Both the position numbers and the translations under genes were made by a program. The notes under the pieces were generated by a model. The model saw only the letters and a program-made list of their open reading frames with translations, had not been told where the DNA came from and did not search any database. This document shows, one piece after another, positions 1 through 6,643 of a stretch of 27,167 nucleotides of DNA (the stretch's first letter is position 1; the number at the start of each line of letters is the position of its first letter). This DNA comes from an uncultured Collinsella sp. (GTDB taxonomy: Bacteria; Actinomycetota; Coriobacteriia; Coriobacteriales; Coriobacteriaceae): contig UQHR01000030.1 in NCBI GenBank assembly GCA_900540905.1, positions 1 to 27,167 of the forward strand, read 5' to 3'.

Positions 1-1
1 G

Positions 2-559
2 CAGCGGCAACCGCGCGACAACGAAGCCCCCGTGGGGGGGCCCGCCGATATGGCTGCCGCCGTCGAGGCCGTGAACACCGTGGCGCCCGAGCACCTGGAG
101 CTGCACTGCAAGGATGCGATGGGCCTGCTTGGCGGCATTCGCAACGCCGGCGCCATCTTTGTGGGCGCTTGGAGCTCCGAGCCGCTTGGCGATTATGTTG
201 CCGGCCCCAACCACACGCTGCCGACCGGCGGCACGGCCATGTTCTCCAACCCGCTTTCGGTCGAAGAGTTCGTTAAGCGCTCGAGTATCATTTGCTATAC
301 ACCCGAGGGCCTGCTCTCCGACGCTCCCGCCACACAGCGTCTGGCCGAGGCCGAGGGTCTGTGGGCACACGCGCTTTCCGCCGCTCTGCGTCGCCGCGTG
401 CTGGAACAAGGCGAGGATGCCGTGAGCGTCGAGTCGCTGGCCGCGGCCGACCTGACCAAGGTTGCCTGGCCGGGTGATACGACCGCGACGGTTGCCGAGG
501 GCGTGGACCTGGCGGCAGCAGGCGCAGATGGCGCTGGCGTGGCTGGCGAGGAGGCCTAA
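2..559 (+). CDS. hisD: Histidinol dehydrogenase, 3' part
   Basis: HisD carries out the last two oxidations of histidine synthesis (L-histidinol to L-histidine, NAD-dependent, zinc enzyme). Only the C-terminal ~185 residues are present. The frame is open to the left edge, so the true start lies outside the window. Family signatures are clear: APEHLEL, then IRNAGAIFVG, then GDYVAGPNHTLPTGG followed by FSNPLSVEEF. These include the conserved His-Glu and GPNH residues around the active site. The C-terminus is Ala/Gly-rich and poorly conserved. The stop lies one base before the hisC ATG, and the hisC ribosome binding site (GAGGAGG) is inside the hisD end, so the two genes are tightly coupled. Internal GTG and ATG codons near 32 and 50 are not real starts. 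Confidence 0.95.
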   Translation, partial: QRQPRDNEAPVGGPADMAAAVEAVNTVAPEHLELHCKDAMGLLGGIRNAGAIFVGAWSSEPLGDYVAGPNHTLPTGGTAMFSNPLSVEEFVKRSSIICYTPEGLLSDAPATQRLAEAEGLWAHALSAALRRRVLEQGEDAVSVESLAAADLTKVAWPGDTTATVAEGVDLAAAGADGAGVAGEEA

Positions 560-560
560 C

Positions 561-1676
561 ATGGCCGAACTCACGCCGCGCATGAAGGAGCTCGTCCAGC
601 CCTACTTGGCCGGTATCGAACCCTACGATCCCGACTTTGCGCCCACGCGCATCAATCTTTCGGCCAACGAGAACACCTATCCCGTGCCGGCTGGCGTGCG
701 CAAGGCGGTCGACGCGGCCCTGGCTGCCACGCCGCTCAACCGCTATCCCGACCCCATGTCCAACGACCTGCGCGATGAGCTTGCTGCCTGGCATGGCGTG
801 GCACGTGAGAATATTTGCGTGGGCAACGGCGGCGACGAGCTGCTCTATAACTACCTGCTGGCGTTTGGCGGCGCGGGACGGACCCTGCTCAACTGCCCGC
901 CGTGCTTTAGCGAGTATGCGTTCTTTGCGTCTCTGTGCCAGACCGAGGTGCGCGACGTGTGGCGCGACCCGGCGACCTTTGAGCTCGACCAGGCAGCCAT
1001 GCTCGCCGCGGCGCCGGAGTGCAACTTGGCCATCGTGACCTCGCCCAATAACCCCACGGGCGACGTGGCGCCGCTCGACTTTGTCGCGGCCCTGTGCGAT
1101 GCATGCCCCGGCATGGTCATGGTCGACGAGGCCTACGTTGAGTTTGCGGACGATTCGTTTGGCGCGGCTACCACGGCGCAGGGGCTTATCGCCGAGCATC
1201 CCAACCTGGTGATTCTGCATACGCTGTCCAAGGCGTTTGGCGCCGCCGGCACGCGTCTGGGCTATGTGATCGCGGCGCCCGAGGCCATCGATGTGTTTGC
1301 GGCGATTCGCCAAATCTACTCGGTTAACGTGCTAAGCCAGGCCGCCGCGCTTGCCTGCGTGCGTGCCCGCGATGCGTATGCGCCTGTGGTGGCACAGGTC
1401 GCATCCGAGCGCGAGCGCGAGTTGTGCGCCCTGCGTGCAATGGCTGCCGAGGGCATGCCCGTGGAGGCATGGCCGAGCGCGGCGAACTTTGTGCTCGTGC
1501 GCACGTCGCATGCCACGCGCGTGCGCGAGCGTCTGCGCGACGAGTATTCGATTTTGGTGCGCGACTTTAGCTACGCGCCGGGGCTCGCGGACTGCCTGCG
1601 CATTACCGTGGGCACCCCGCAGGAAAACGACGAGGTGCTGGCTGCGTTTGCCGCGCTGGTGAAGGAGGAGATGTAG
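561..1676 (+). CDS. hisC: Histidinol-phosphate aminotransferase
   Basis: This PLP-dependent fold-type I aminotransferase converts imidazole-acetol phosphate plus glutamate to histidinol phosphate. It is 371 residues, normal for HisC. Visible motifs are LSANENTYPVP near the N-terminus (substrate loop), GNGGDELLYNYL (cofactor phosphate region), TSPNNPTGD, VDEAYVEF and HTLSKAFGAAGTRLGY. Lys224 in the last motif should form the Schiff base with PLP. The ATG at 561 is chosen because it follows GAGGAGG at a normal distance and begins the conserved alignment; an upstream in-frame ATG at 462 would overlap hisD by about 100 bases. The stop codon is immediately followed by the hisB ATG with no spacer, consistent with translational coupling in one his operon. 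Confidence 0.96.
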   Translation: MAELTPRMKELVQPYLAGIEPYDPDFAPTRINLSANENTYPVPAGVRKAVDAALAATPLNRYPDPMSNDLRDELAAWHGVARENICVGNGGDELLYNYLLAFGGAGRTLLNCPPCFSEYAFFASLCQTEVRDVWRDPATFELDQAAMLAAAPECNLAIVTSPNNPTGDVAPLDFVAALCDACPGMVMVDEAYVEFADDSFGAATTAQGLIAEHPNLVILHTLSKAFGAAGTRLGYVIAAPEAIDVFAAIRQIYSVNVLSQAAALACVRARDAYAPVVAQVASERERELCALRAMAAEGMPVEAWPSAANFVLVRTSHATRVRERLRDEYSILVRDFSYAPGLADCLRITVGTPQENDEVLAAFAALVKEEM

Positions 1677-2264
1677 ATGGACCGCTATGCCGAGGTGACC
1701 CGCAAGACGGGCGAGACCGACATTGTCGTAAAGCTCGACCTGGATGGAAGCGGCGTGTGCGATATCTCGACCGGTGTGCCGTTTTTCGACCACATGCTCA
1801 ACGCTTTTGGCCGCCATGGCCTGTTCGATCTGACGGTGCACGCGGTGGGCGACGTGGAGGTCGATGCGCATCATACCGTCGAGGACACGGGCATTGTGCT
1901 GGGCGAGGCGTTTTGCCAGGCGCTGGGCGACAAGGCGGGCATTACACGCTTTGCCGACGCGGCGATCGCCATGGACGAGACACTCGTGATGGCTGCTGTT
2001 GATATTTCGGGGCGCGGGCAGGCCTACTGCGAGCTGCCCGTGCCGACCGAGCGCGTGGGCAGCTTCGATACCGAGCTGGCCGTCGAGTTCTTCTACGCCT
2101 TTGCGCGCGATGCCAAGCTCACGCTGCACGTGCGCGAGCTGGCGGGCGGCAACTCGCATCACATTATCGAGGCCGCCTTTAAGGCCGTGGGTCGCACGAT
2201 GCGCCACGCCTGCGAGTTCGATCCCCGCGTGCAGGGCATCCCCAGCACCAAGGGCTCGCTGTAA
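1677..2264 (+). CDS. hisB: Imidazoleglycerol-phosphate dehydratase
   Basis: HisB dehydrates imidazole-glycerol phosphate to imidazole-acetol phosphate, the substrate of HisC. It is 195 residues, the length of the dehydratase alone. The N-terminal HAD phosphatase domain of the bifunctional enterobacterial HisB is absent. Metal-binding motifs are visible: FFDHMLNAFGRHG, DAHHTVEDTGI and NSHHIIEAAFKAVGR, the usual paired-His clusters that bind manganese. The start codon directly abuts the hisC stop, and GAAGGAGGAG just upstream inside hisC serves as the ribosome binding site. Because this HisB lacks a phosphatase, histidinol phosphate must be dephosphorylated by another protein; the PHP protein at 5433-6344 is the obvious candidate. 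Confidence 0.97.
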   Translation: MDRYAEVTRKTGETDIVVKLDLDGSGVCDISTGVPFFDHMLNAFGRHGLFDLTVHAVGDVEVDAHHTVEDTGIVLGEAFCQALGDKAGITRFADAAIAMDETLVMAAVDISGRGQAYCELPVPTERVGSFDTELAVEFFYAFARDAKLTLHVRELAGGNSHHIIEAAFKAVGRTMRHACEFDPRVQGIPSTKGSL

Positions 2265-2277
2265 CCGTCACAAGGGT

Positions 2278-2318
2278 AAAACCACCACGAAGGGGACAGG
2301 CACCTTTGTGGTGGTTTT
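2278..2318. repeat. 16-bp hairpin repeat in the hisB-hisH gap
   Basis: The arms AAAACCACCACGAAGG (2278-2293) and CCTTTGTGGTGGTTTT (2303-2318) pair over 16 positions with a single G-T wobble, around the 9-base loop GGACAGGCA. The element lies 13 bases after the hisB stop and ends before the hisH ribosome binding site. It looks like a REP-type palindrome. With its GC-containing stem ending in TTTT it could also act as a weak intrinsic terminator or a processing and stability element within the operon. No second copy is visible in the window. Confidence 0.8.
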
Positions 2319-2343
2319 GGATGATGAGAAGAGGAGGGGTCGC

Positions 2344-3045
2344 GTGGGCGAACCGAAGATCGTGGTGGTTGACTACCACAAGGGCAACTTGTCGAGCGTT
2401 GCGCGCGGGCTTGCGCGCGCCGGTGCCGCCGCCTGCACATCGGACGATCCGGAGCAGATCCGCAATGCCGACGGCCTGGTCATCCCGGGCGTGGGCGCGT
2501 TCTATGACGCAATCGCCTTTATGCGCCAGAGCGGCGAGGCGGACGCGGTGCTCGATGCCGTCGCCGCCGGAACTCCACTGCTCGGTATCTGCCTGGGCCT
2601 TCAGCTGTTTTTTGAGCGCGGCGACGAGGGTGTGCCGGCGGACGAGGGTGTTGCCACGGACGGCGACGTCTCCGAGCAGGCTGGCGGTCCCTGGGTCGAT
2701 GGCCTGGGTATTATGCGCGGCTCGTGCACGCGCTTGGAGTCGAGCCGCCTGAAGGTGCCGCACGTGGGCTGGGACCAGGTGCACATGACGCCCGCCGGCG
2801 CGGCCGATCCGCTGCTTGCTGGTTTTGCCGAGGGTGCCAACATGTACTTTACCCACAGTTATGCGGTGGCCGATGACGCCGATGCCGCCGATGTGCTGGC
2901 GCGCACGCACTATACGCGGAGCTTCCCGTGCATCGTGCGCCATGGCAACGTGTGGGGCTGCCAGTTCCATCCCGAGAAATCCTCCGCGCTGGGTCAGCGC
3001 ATCCTTAAGAACTTCGTCAACATCGTCGAGGAGGCTGGCCGATGA
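2344..3045 (+). CDS. hisH: Imidazole glycerol phosphate synthase, glutaminase subunit
   Basis: HisH is the class I glutamine amidotransferase subunit that feeds ammonia to HisF. The GTG at 2344 is chosen because it follows a strong AGGAGG (2332-2337) by 6 bases and gives the conserved start GEPKIVVVDYHKGN. The frame is open far upstream, but that part overlaps hisB. The catalytic triad is visible: Cys83 in GICLGLQLFFE, with His209 and Glu211 in GCQFHPEKS. The oxyanion motif PGVGAF is also present. At 233 residues it is about 30 longer than a typical HisH. The extra length includes an acidic insertion at about residues 92-118, between the nucleophile region and the GLGIMRG segment. Its stop overlaps the hisA start by 4 bases (ATGA). 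Confidence 0.95.
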   Translation: MGEPKIVVVDYHKGNLSSVARGLARAGAAACTSDDPEQIRNADGLVIPGVGAFYDAIAFMRQSGEADAVLDAVAAGTPLLGICLGLQLFFERGDEGVPADEGVATDGDVSEQAGGPWVDGLGIMRGSCTRLESSRLKVPHVGWDQVHMTPAGAADPLLAGFAEGANMYFTHSYAVADDADAADVLARTHYTRSFPCIVRHGNVWGCQFHPEKSSALGQRILKNFVNIVEEAGR

Positions 3046-3785
3046 TCCTGTTTCCCGCAATCGATCTGATCGGCGGCAAGGTCGTGCGCCTGGAGCGTGG
3101 CGACCGCAGCCGCTGCAAGGTATATTCCGACGACCCCGTGGCCGTTGCTCGCTCGTTTGCCGAGCAGGACGCGAGCTGGGTGCACGTCGTCGACCTGTCC
3201 GCTGCCTTTGGCGAGGACGAGGATGCGTGTGCTGCCAACTCGGCAGCGATTAAGGCCATCTGCGGCGTCGACGGTCTGTCCGTGGACGTGGGCGGCGGCG
3301 TTCGCTCGCTTGCACGCATCGACGAGTTGGCAGGCTACGGCGCACGCCGCATCGCACTGGGCACCGTGCTGGTGACCGAGCCGGGTTTTGCCGAGGTGGC
3401 GGCCCAAGGCTTTGGCGAGTTGCTGGTGGCAGACATCGCCGCGCGCGACGGTCAGGTCAAGGTGAATGGTTGGCGCGACGGCGCGGGCGTGGCACTCGAC
3501 GATGCCGTGGCGCAGCTTTCCGAGCTGGGTTTTAAGCATCTGGTGTATACCGACATCGCGCGCGATGGCATGCAGACGGGCATCGATGTGGCGGCGTATC
3601 GCCATGTGGCCGAGGTCGCGGGCTTTCCCGTCGTGGCATCGGGTGGCATCTCGACGCTCGACGATATCCGCGCGCTTGCCGCGGTGGGTGAGGACGCCAT
3701 CGAGGGTGCCATCACCGGCCGTGCGCTCTACGAAGGCAACTTTACGCTGGCACAGGCGCTGGCCGCCGCCCGAGGGGAGGAGTAG
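3042..3785 (+). CDS. hisA: Phosphoribosyl-formimino-AICAR-phosphate isomerase
   Basis: HisA performs the Amadori isomerisation of ProFAR to PRFAR, which HisF/HisH then uses. It is a 247-residue TIM barrel of normal size. Asp8 in FPAIDLIGGKVVRL and the later Asp in VYTDIARDGMQTG are the expected catalytic pair. Phosphate-binding loops DVGGGVRS and VASGGIST are present. The ATG overlaps the hisH stop by 4 bases, and GAGGAGGCTGG just upstream inside hisH provides the ribosome binding site. A PriA-type dual HisA/TrpF role, known in some actinobacteria that lack trpF, cannot be decided from sequence reading alone. Confidence 0.95.
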   Translation: MILFPAIDLIGGKVVRLERGDRSRCKVYSDDPVAVARSFAEQDASWVHVVDLSAAFGEDEDACAANSAAIKAICGVDGLSVDVGGGVRSLARIDELAGYGARRIALGTVLVTEPGFAEVAAQGFGELLVADIAARDGQVKVNGWRDGAGVALDDAVAQLSELGFKHLVYTDIARDGMQTGIDVAAYRHVAEVAGFPVVASGGISTLDDIRALAAVGEDAIEGAITGRALYEGNFTLAQALAAARGEE

Positions 3786-3788
3786 CCC

Positions 3789-4571
3789 ATGCTTACCAAA
3801 CGCGTAATTCCCTGCTTGGACGTCAAGGATGGCCGTGTGGTCAAGGGCGTCAACTTTGTGAGCCTGCGCGATGCGGGCGACCCGGTGGAGCTAGCGCGTG
3901 CCTACGATCGCGAGGGTGCGGACGAGGTCGTCTTCCTGGACATTACCGCCACGAGCGACAACCGTGCGACGACCATCGAGATGGCGGCGCACGCGGCCGA
4001 GGAGCTCGCCATTCCCTATACCGTGGGCGGCGGCTTTCGCGACCTGGCGGGCATGCGCACCATGGTTGCAGCCGGTGCTGACAAGGTGTCGCTCAACTCT
4101 GCCGCCGTGCGCGACCCGTCGCTGATTAGCCAGGCTGCCGCGGCGTTTGGCAGCCAGGCCGTGGTCGTGGCGATCGATGCCAAGCGCGTGGGCCTGCCCG
4201 GCGCATCTGGTGCCGACAAGTGGGAGGTCTTCACGGCGGGCGGCCGCAACGCCACGGGCATCGACGCGGTGGCGTGGGCCGAGGAGGCGGCTCGCCGCGG
4301 CGCCGGCGAGATCCTGCTGACCAGCATGGACCGCGACGGCACCAAGGCTGGCTTTGACCTGGCGCTCACCCGCGCCGTGGCGCGCGCGGTGCCGATTCCG
4401 GTGATTGCGAGCGGCGGCGTGGGCACGCTCGAACATTTTGCCGAGGGCGTGATCGAGGGCGAGGCCGATGCCGTGCTAGCAGCGAGCGTCTTTCACTTTG
4501 GAACCTTCAGCATTCGCCAGGTGAAGGAGTATATGGCGTCGCAGGGCATCCCTGTCAGGCTGGACTTTTAG
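3789..4571 (+). CDS. hisF: Imidazole glycerol phosphate synthase, cyclase subunit
   Basis: HisF is the TIM-barrel synthase that joins ammonia from HisH to PRFAR. The products are imidazole-glycerol phosphate (to HisB) and AICAR (to purine synthesis through PurH, encoded at 22613). It is 260 residues, normal for the family. Signatures are RVIPCLDVKDGRVVKG with the catalytic Asp at position 11, VGGGFRD, SLNSAAV, LLTSMDRDGTKAGFD with the second catalytic Asp, and VIASGGVG. GGGGAGGAGTAG just upstream acts as ribosome binding site, and the start lies 3 bases after the hisA stop. After its stop the compact operon is interrupted by a 141-base gap holding a structured repeat. Confidence 0.97.
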   Translation: MLTKRVIPCLDVKDGRVVKGVNFVSLRDAGDPVELARAYDREGADEVVFLDITATSDNRATTIEMAAHAAEELAIPYTVGGGFRDLAGMRTMVAAGADKVSLNSAAVRDPSLISQAAAAFGSQAVVVAIDAKRVGLPGASGADKWEVFTAGGRNATGIDAVAWAEEAARRGAGEILLTSMDRDGTKAGFDLALTRAVARAVPIPVIASGGVGTLEHFAEGVIEGEADAVLAASVFHFGTFSIRQVKEYMASQGIPVRLDF

Positions 4572-4577
4572 CGCTGC

Positions 4578-4678
4578 GGCTTGCCCAGGCACCCGACCTT
4601 CCGGCTCCAACCCTCCTCGCGTACTTAAGTACGCGTCGTCGGGCTTGTCGCTCGGAATCTCGGGCACCTGGACAACCC
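4578..4678. repeat. 101-nt structured element, copy 1 (hisF-hisI gap)
   Basis: This segment matches 24222-24322 over its full 101 bases, best at the two ends and in the centre. The outer arms are CCAGGCACCCGACCTTCCG and CGGAATCTCGGGCACCTGG. They pair except for two 2-base internal loops that are identical in both copies. The centre is an 18-base perfect palindrome (4618-4635, CGCGTACTTAAGTACGCG). Three base pairs in the outer stem differ from the other copy by matched changes on both arms. Read on the minus strand the first internal loop becomes U-G and G-U wobble pairs, so a minus-strand transcript would fold best. It starts 7 bases after the hisF stop and ends 34 bases before the hisI start. 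Confidence 0.8.
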
Positions 4679-4712
4679 TCGCCGACCTGTGGGGTTTAAA
4701 TTGGGGAGAGAA

Positions 4713-5042
4713 ATGGAAGAGATAACCGATCCTTCAAAGCTTACATATGACGCCAAGGGGCTGATTCCTTGTGTAGTTCAGCAATATGACACTGGTGAGG
4801 TACTTATGGTCGCCTGGATGAACGAGGAGTCGGTGGGATTGACGCTCAAGACCGGCACCACGTGGTTTTGGAGCCGCAGCCGCCAGGAGCTCTGGAACAA
4901 GGGTGCGACGAGCGGCAACATGCAGGAGGTCAAGGAGCTCTGGGCCGATTGCGATAGCGATACGCTACTGGTCAAGGTCGACTCGCCGGGTCCGGCCTGC
5001 CACACCGGCAACCGTACCTGCTTCTTTAAGAAACTCGCGTAG
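4713..5042 (+). CDS. hisI: Phosphoribosyl-AMP cyclohydrolase
   Basis: HisI opens the purine ring of phosphoribosyl-AMP, the third step of histidine synthesis. It is 109 residues and monofunctional; the pyrophosphatase is the separate hisE gene downstream. Motifs are WFWSRSRQELWNKG, ATSGN, the magnesium/zinc site WADCDSDTLL and the C-terminal zinc Cys in HTGNRTCF. I choose the ATG at 4713 because GGGGAG precedes it by a short spacer and MEEITDPSKL begins the usual short N-terminus. An in-frame ATG at 4689 lacks a good binding site. The first ~80 bases are less GC-rich than the preceding his genes. The structured repeat ends 34 bases upstream, so hisI/hisE may be regulated or transcribed partly apart from the rest. 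Confidence 0.95.
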   Translation: MEEITDPSKLTYDAKGLIPCVVQQYDTGEVLMVAWMNEESVGLTLKTGTTWFWSRSRQELWNKGATSGNMQEVKELWADCDSDTLLVKVDSPGPACHTGNRTCFFKKLA

Positions 5043-5087
5043 GGCGGGCGCTCGATTAGACGCTCGGCCACCAGAAAGGATTGGACT

Positions 5088-5405
5088 ATGGGTGTGCGCA
5101 CCGCAAACGTTCAGGATGGAAATATCGGTGAGACGCTGACAGGTCTGGCCGAGGTGATTCACGGTCGTCGTGATGTATCGCCGCAGGAGAGCTACACCGC
5201 TCGTCTGTTGACTGACGTCGAGGACGAGCTGCTCAAGAAGCTTGCCGAGGAGGCAAGCGAGGTGATCATGGCCTGCAAGGATAACGATCACGATCACATC
5301 CGCTACGAGGCCGGCGACCTGGTCTACCACCTGCTCGTGACGCTCGAGCGCTACGGTATCACCCTCGACGAGCTAGCCGGCGAACTCAACGCCCGCCGCC
5401 ACTAG
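5088..5405 (+). CDS. hisE: Phosphoribosyl-ATP pyrophosphatase
   Basis: HisE hydrolyses phosphoribosyl-ATP to phosphoribosyl-AMP and pyrophosphate, the second step of the pathway and a member of the all-alpha NTP pyrophosphohydrolase (MazG-like) superfamily. It has 105 residues. The metal-binding helices are visible: KKLAEEASEVIMA (EExxE type) and RYEAGDLVYHLLV (ExxD type). AAAGGA about 8 bases upstream supports the ATG at 5088. The TAG stop (5403-5405) is contributed by the first bases of a palindromic repeat starting at 5401, so the last sense codon (His) and the stop straddle the repeat edge. Confidence 0.95.
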   Translation: MGVRTANVQDGNIGETLTGLAEVIHGRRDVSPQESYTARLLTDVEDELLKKLAEEASEVIMACKDNDHDHIRYEAGDLVYHLLVTLERYGITLDELAGELNARRH

Positions 5406-5433
5406 TCATTGGGGACGTTCTTAAACGACTAGT
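5401..5433. repeat. ACTAGTC/GGGGAC palindromic element, copy 1
   Basis: This 33-base element has ends ACTAGTCATT (5401-5410) and AACGACTAGT (5424-5433), which pair except at one position, and the loop GGGGACGTTCTTA. It fills exactly the space between hisE and the convergent phosphatase gene. The hisE stop TAG is inside its left end, and the first base of its right end belongs to the TAA stop of the minus-strand gene. Related copies lie at 19446-19490 and 21637-21678. All share the GGGGACGTTCYTAAA core and the palindromic ACTAGT ends, as expected of a REP-like family. Confidence 0.85.
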
Positions 5434-6344
5434 TAGGCGAGGGGCGTGGGTTGCCATTCGCCGGTGGGGTGGGGGATATCGAAGGTTCGATAACCGCAGT
5501 CGTAGGCGTGGGCCTGGGCCTCGCGGATGTTCCAGCAGATGTCGCAGGCGCGGTGCGCGTCCGAGCCAAAGGTAATCGGTACCTCGGCGTGGGCGAAGCA
5601 ACGCAACAGCCCAGTCGCGGGATAGTAGTCGTCGAGGCCCTTGCGGGGTGCGGCGGTCGAGACCTCAACGCGGCGACCCGTATCGTGCGCGCACTCGGCC
5701 ATCTGCTGCCAAAACGGTGCGGGGTCAAAGTCGGGCGCAAAGCCTTCCTTCGAAAAGCGCATGACCAGGTCGGGATGAGCCATCACATCAAAGTTAAGTG
5801 GGCTTTCGCAGGCGCGGCACCAGTCGTCGACGTAGCGCTCCCACACGCCGCGCACGCCCAGGTTTTCCCAAACGTGCAGGTCGGTGTCGTCGTCGATCCA
5901 ACCGCAAAGGGAATCGGGTGTATCGGGGCGAGCGACGTTTTCCGTTTTCGCCGTACCCGCGGCACCGGTCATGATATCGCCTGGGTTGCCAATCCAATGC
6001 ACGCTGCCAAGGCGTACGACGGCGCCCTGGGACCAGCGCTCTACCAAGGGCTCGCAACCCTCGTACCAATCGCATTCAAAACCGTAGATAAAGGTGAGCT
6101 CCGGAGCGATCTGCGCGGCGAGTTTGCGGGCGTCCTCAAAGGCCAGACGATGTGCCGTCAGGTCACCCTCGACAACCTGTACTTCGCAGTTGGCGTCCAT
6201 GCTGGCGGGCAGGGTGAGGTGATCGGTCGAGACCATGACGCGGCAGCCGGCCGCAGCAGCGGCACGGACGTTGTCCTCAAACGAGGCATGCCCGTCCGAA
6301 AACGAGGTGTGGGTATGGCAATCGACCAGCGGGCACATGGGCAT
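5433..6344 (-). CDS. hisJ: PHP-family histidinol-phosphatase
   Basis: This is a PHP-domain metal-dependent phosphoesterase of 303 residues. Metal ligands are visible in DCHTHTSFSDG at the N-terminus, VSTDHLTLP, GFECDWYEG, a GSVHWI segment, MAHPDLVMRF and the C-terminal TFGSDAHRACDI. This is the ordered set of PHP motifs. Because the HisB here lacks a phosphatase domain and this gene ends against hisE, the likely substrate is L-histidinol phosphate; the symbol follows the Bacillus HisJ/HisK family and rests on that inference. On the minus strand AAAGGAG lies 5 bases before the ATG. The gene converges on the his operon and probably has its own promoter in the 299-base divergent gap to the right. 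A different phosphoester substrate is possible. Confidence 0.82.
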   Translation of the reverse strand: MPMCPLVDCHTHTSFSDGHASFEDNVRAAAAAGCRVMVSTDHLTLPASMDANCEVQVVEGDLTAHRLAFEDARKLAAQIAPELTFIYGFECDWYEGCEPLVERWSQGAVVRLGSVHWIGNPGDIMTGAAGTAKTENVARPDTPDSLCGWIDDDTDLHVWENLGVRGVWERYVDDWCRACESPLNFDVMAHPDLVMRFSKEGFAPDFDPAPFWQQMAECAHDTGRRVEVSTAAPRKGLDDYYPATGLLRCFAHAEVPITFGSDAHRACDICWNIREAQAHAYDCGYRTFDIPHPTGEWQPTPLA

Positions 6345-6472
6345 AGCGGCTCCTTTGCGTCAAGCGAATCCGCTTCATTGTAATGGCGCAGCTCTCAACA
6401 CGCCGGGCACGCCGGGGATCGAAATCGATTGGAAAGGTTGCGCGGCGCGTGGTGCGGCCTCGCTTGCTCTCA

Positions 6473-6537
6473 AAACGTGTACGTCAGCCTCCAAAATCGA
6501 CAAATAATGACATGTTTGGAGGCTGACGTACACGTTT
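6473..6537. repeat. 23-bp perfect inverted repeat in a divergent intergenic region
   Basis: Positions 6473-6495 and 6515-6537 are exact reverse complements over 23 bases. The arm begins AAACGTGTACGTCAG and ends GCCTCCAAA. The 19-base loop is A+T-rich (ATCGACAAATAATGACATG). It lies in the 299-base gap between the minus-strand phosphatase gene and the plus-strand larC-like gene. There is no T-run on either side, so it does not look like a simple terminator. It could be an operator, a REP-like palindrome or a small mobile element remnant. I see nothing else convincing in 6345-6643 apart from the two ribosome binding sites at its edges. Confidence 0.85.
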
Positions 6538-6643
6538 GGATGGGGGCGAGGGCGGCGACGGACGAAAGTCACGCTTGTGCCACGTCCGATGTGCTAGCGT
6601 TTGGATGAACAAAACGAGCCCGCGCGGAAAGGAGCCGGACCGT

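Noticed and set aside
288..1313. 341-codon minus-strand frame opposite hisD/hisC
   Set aside because: Arg/Gly/His-rich translation without domains; antisense shadow of hisC.
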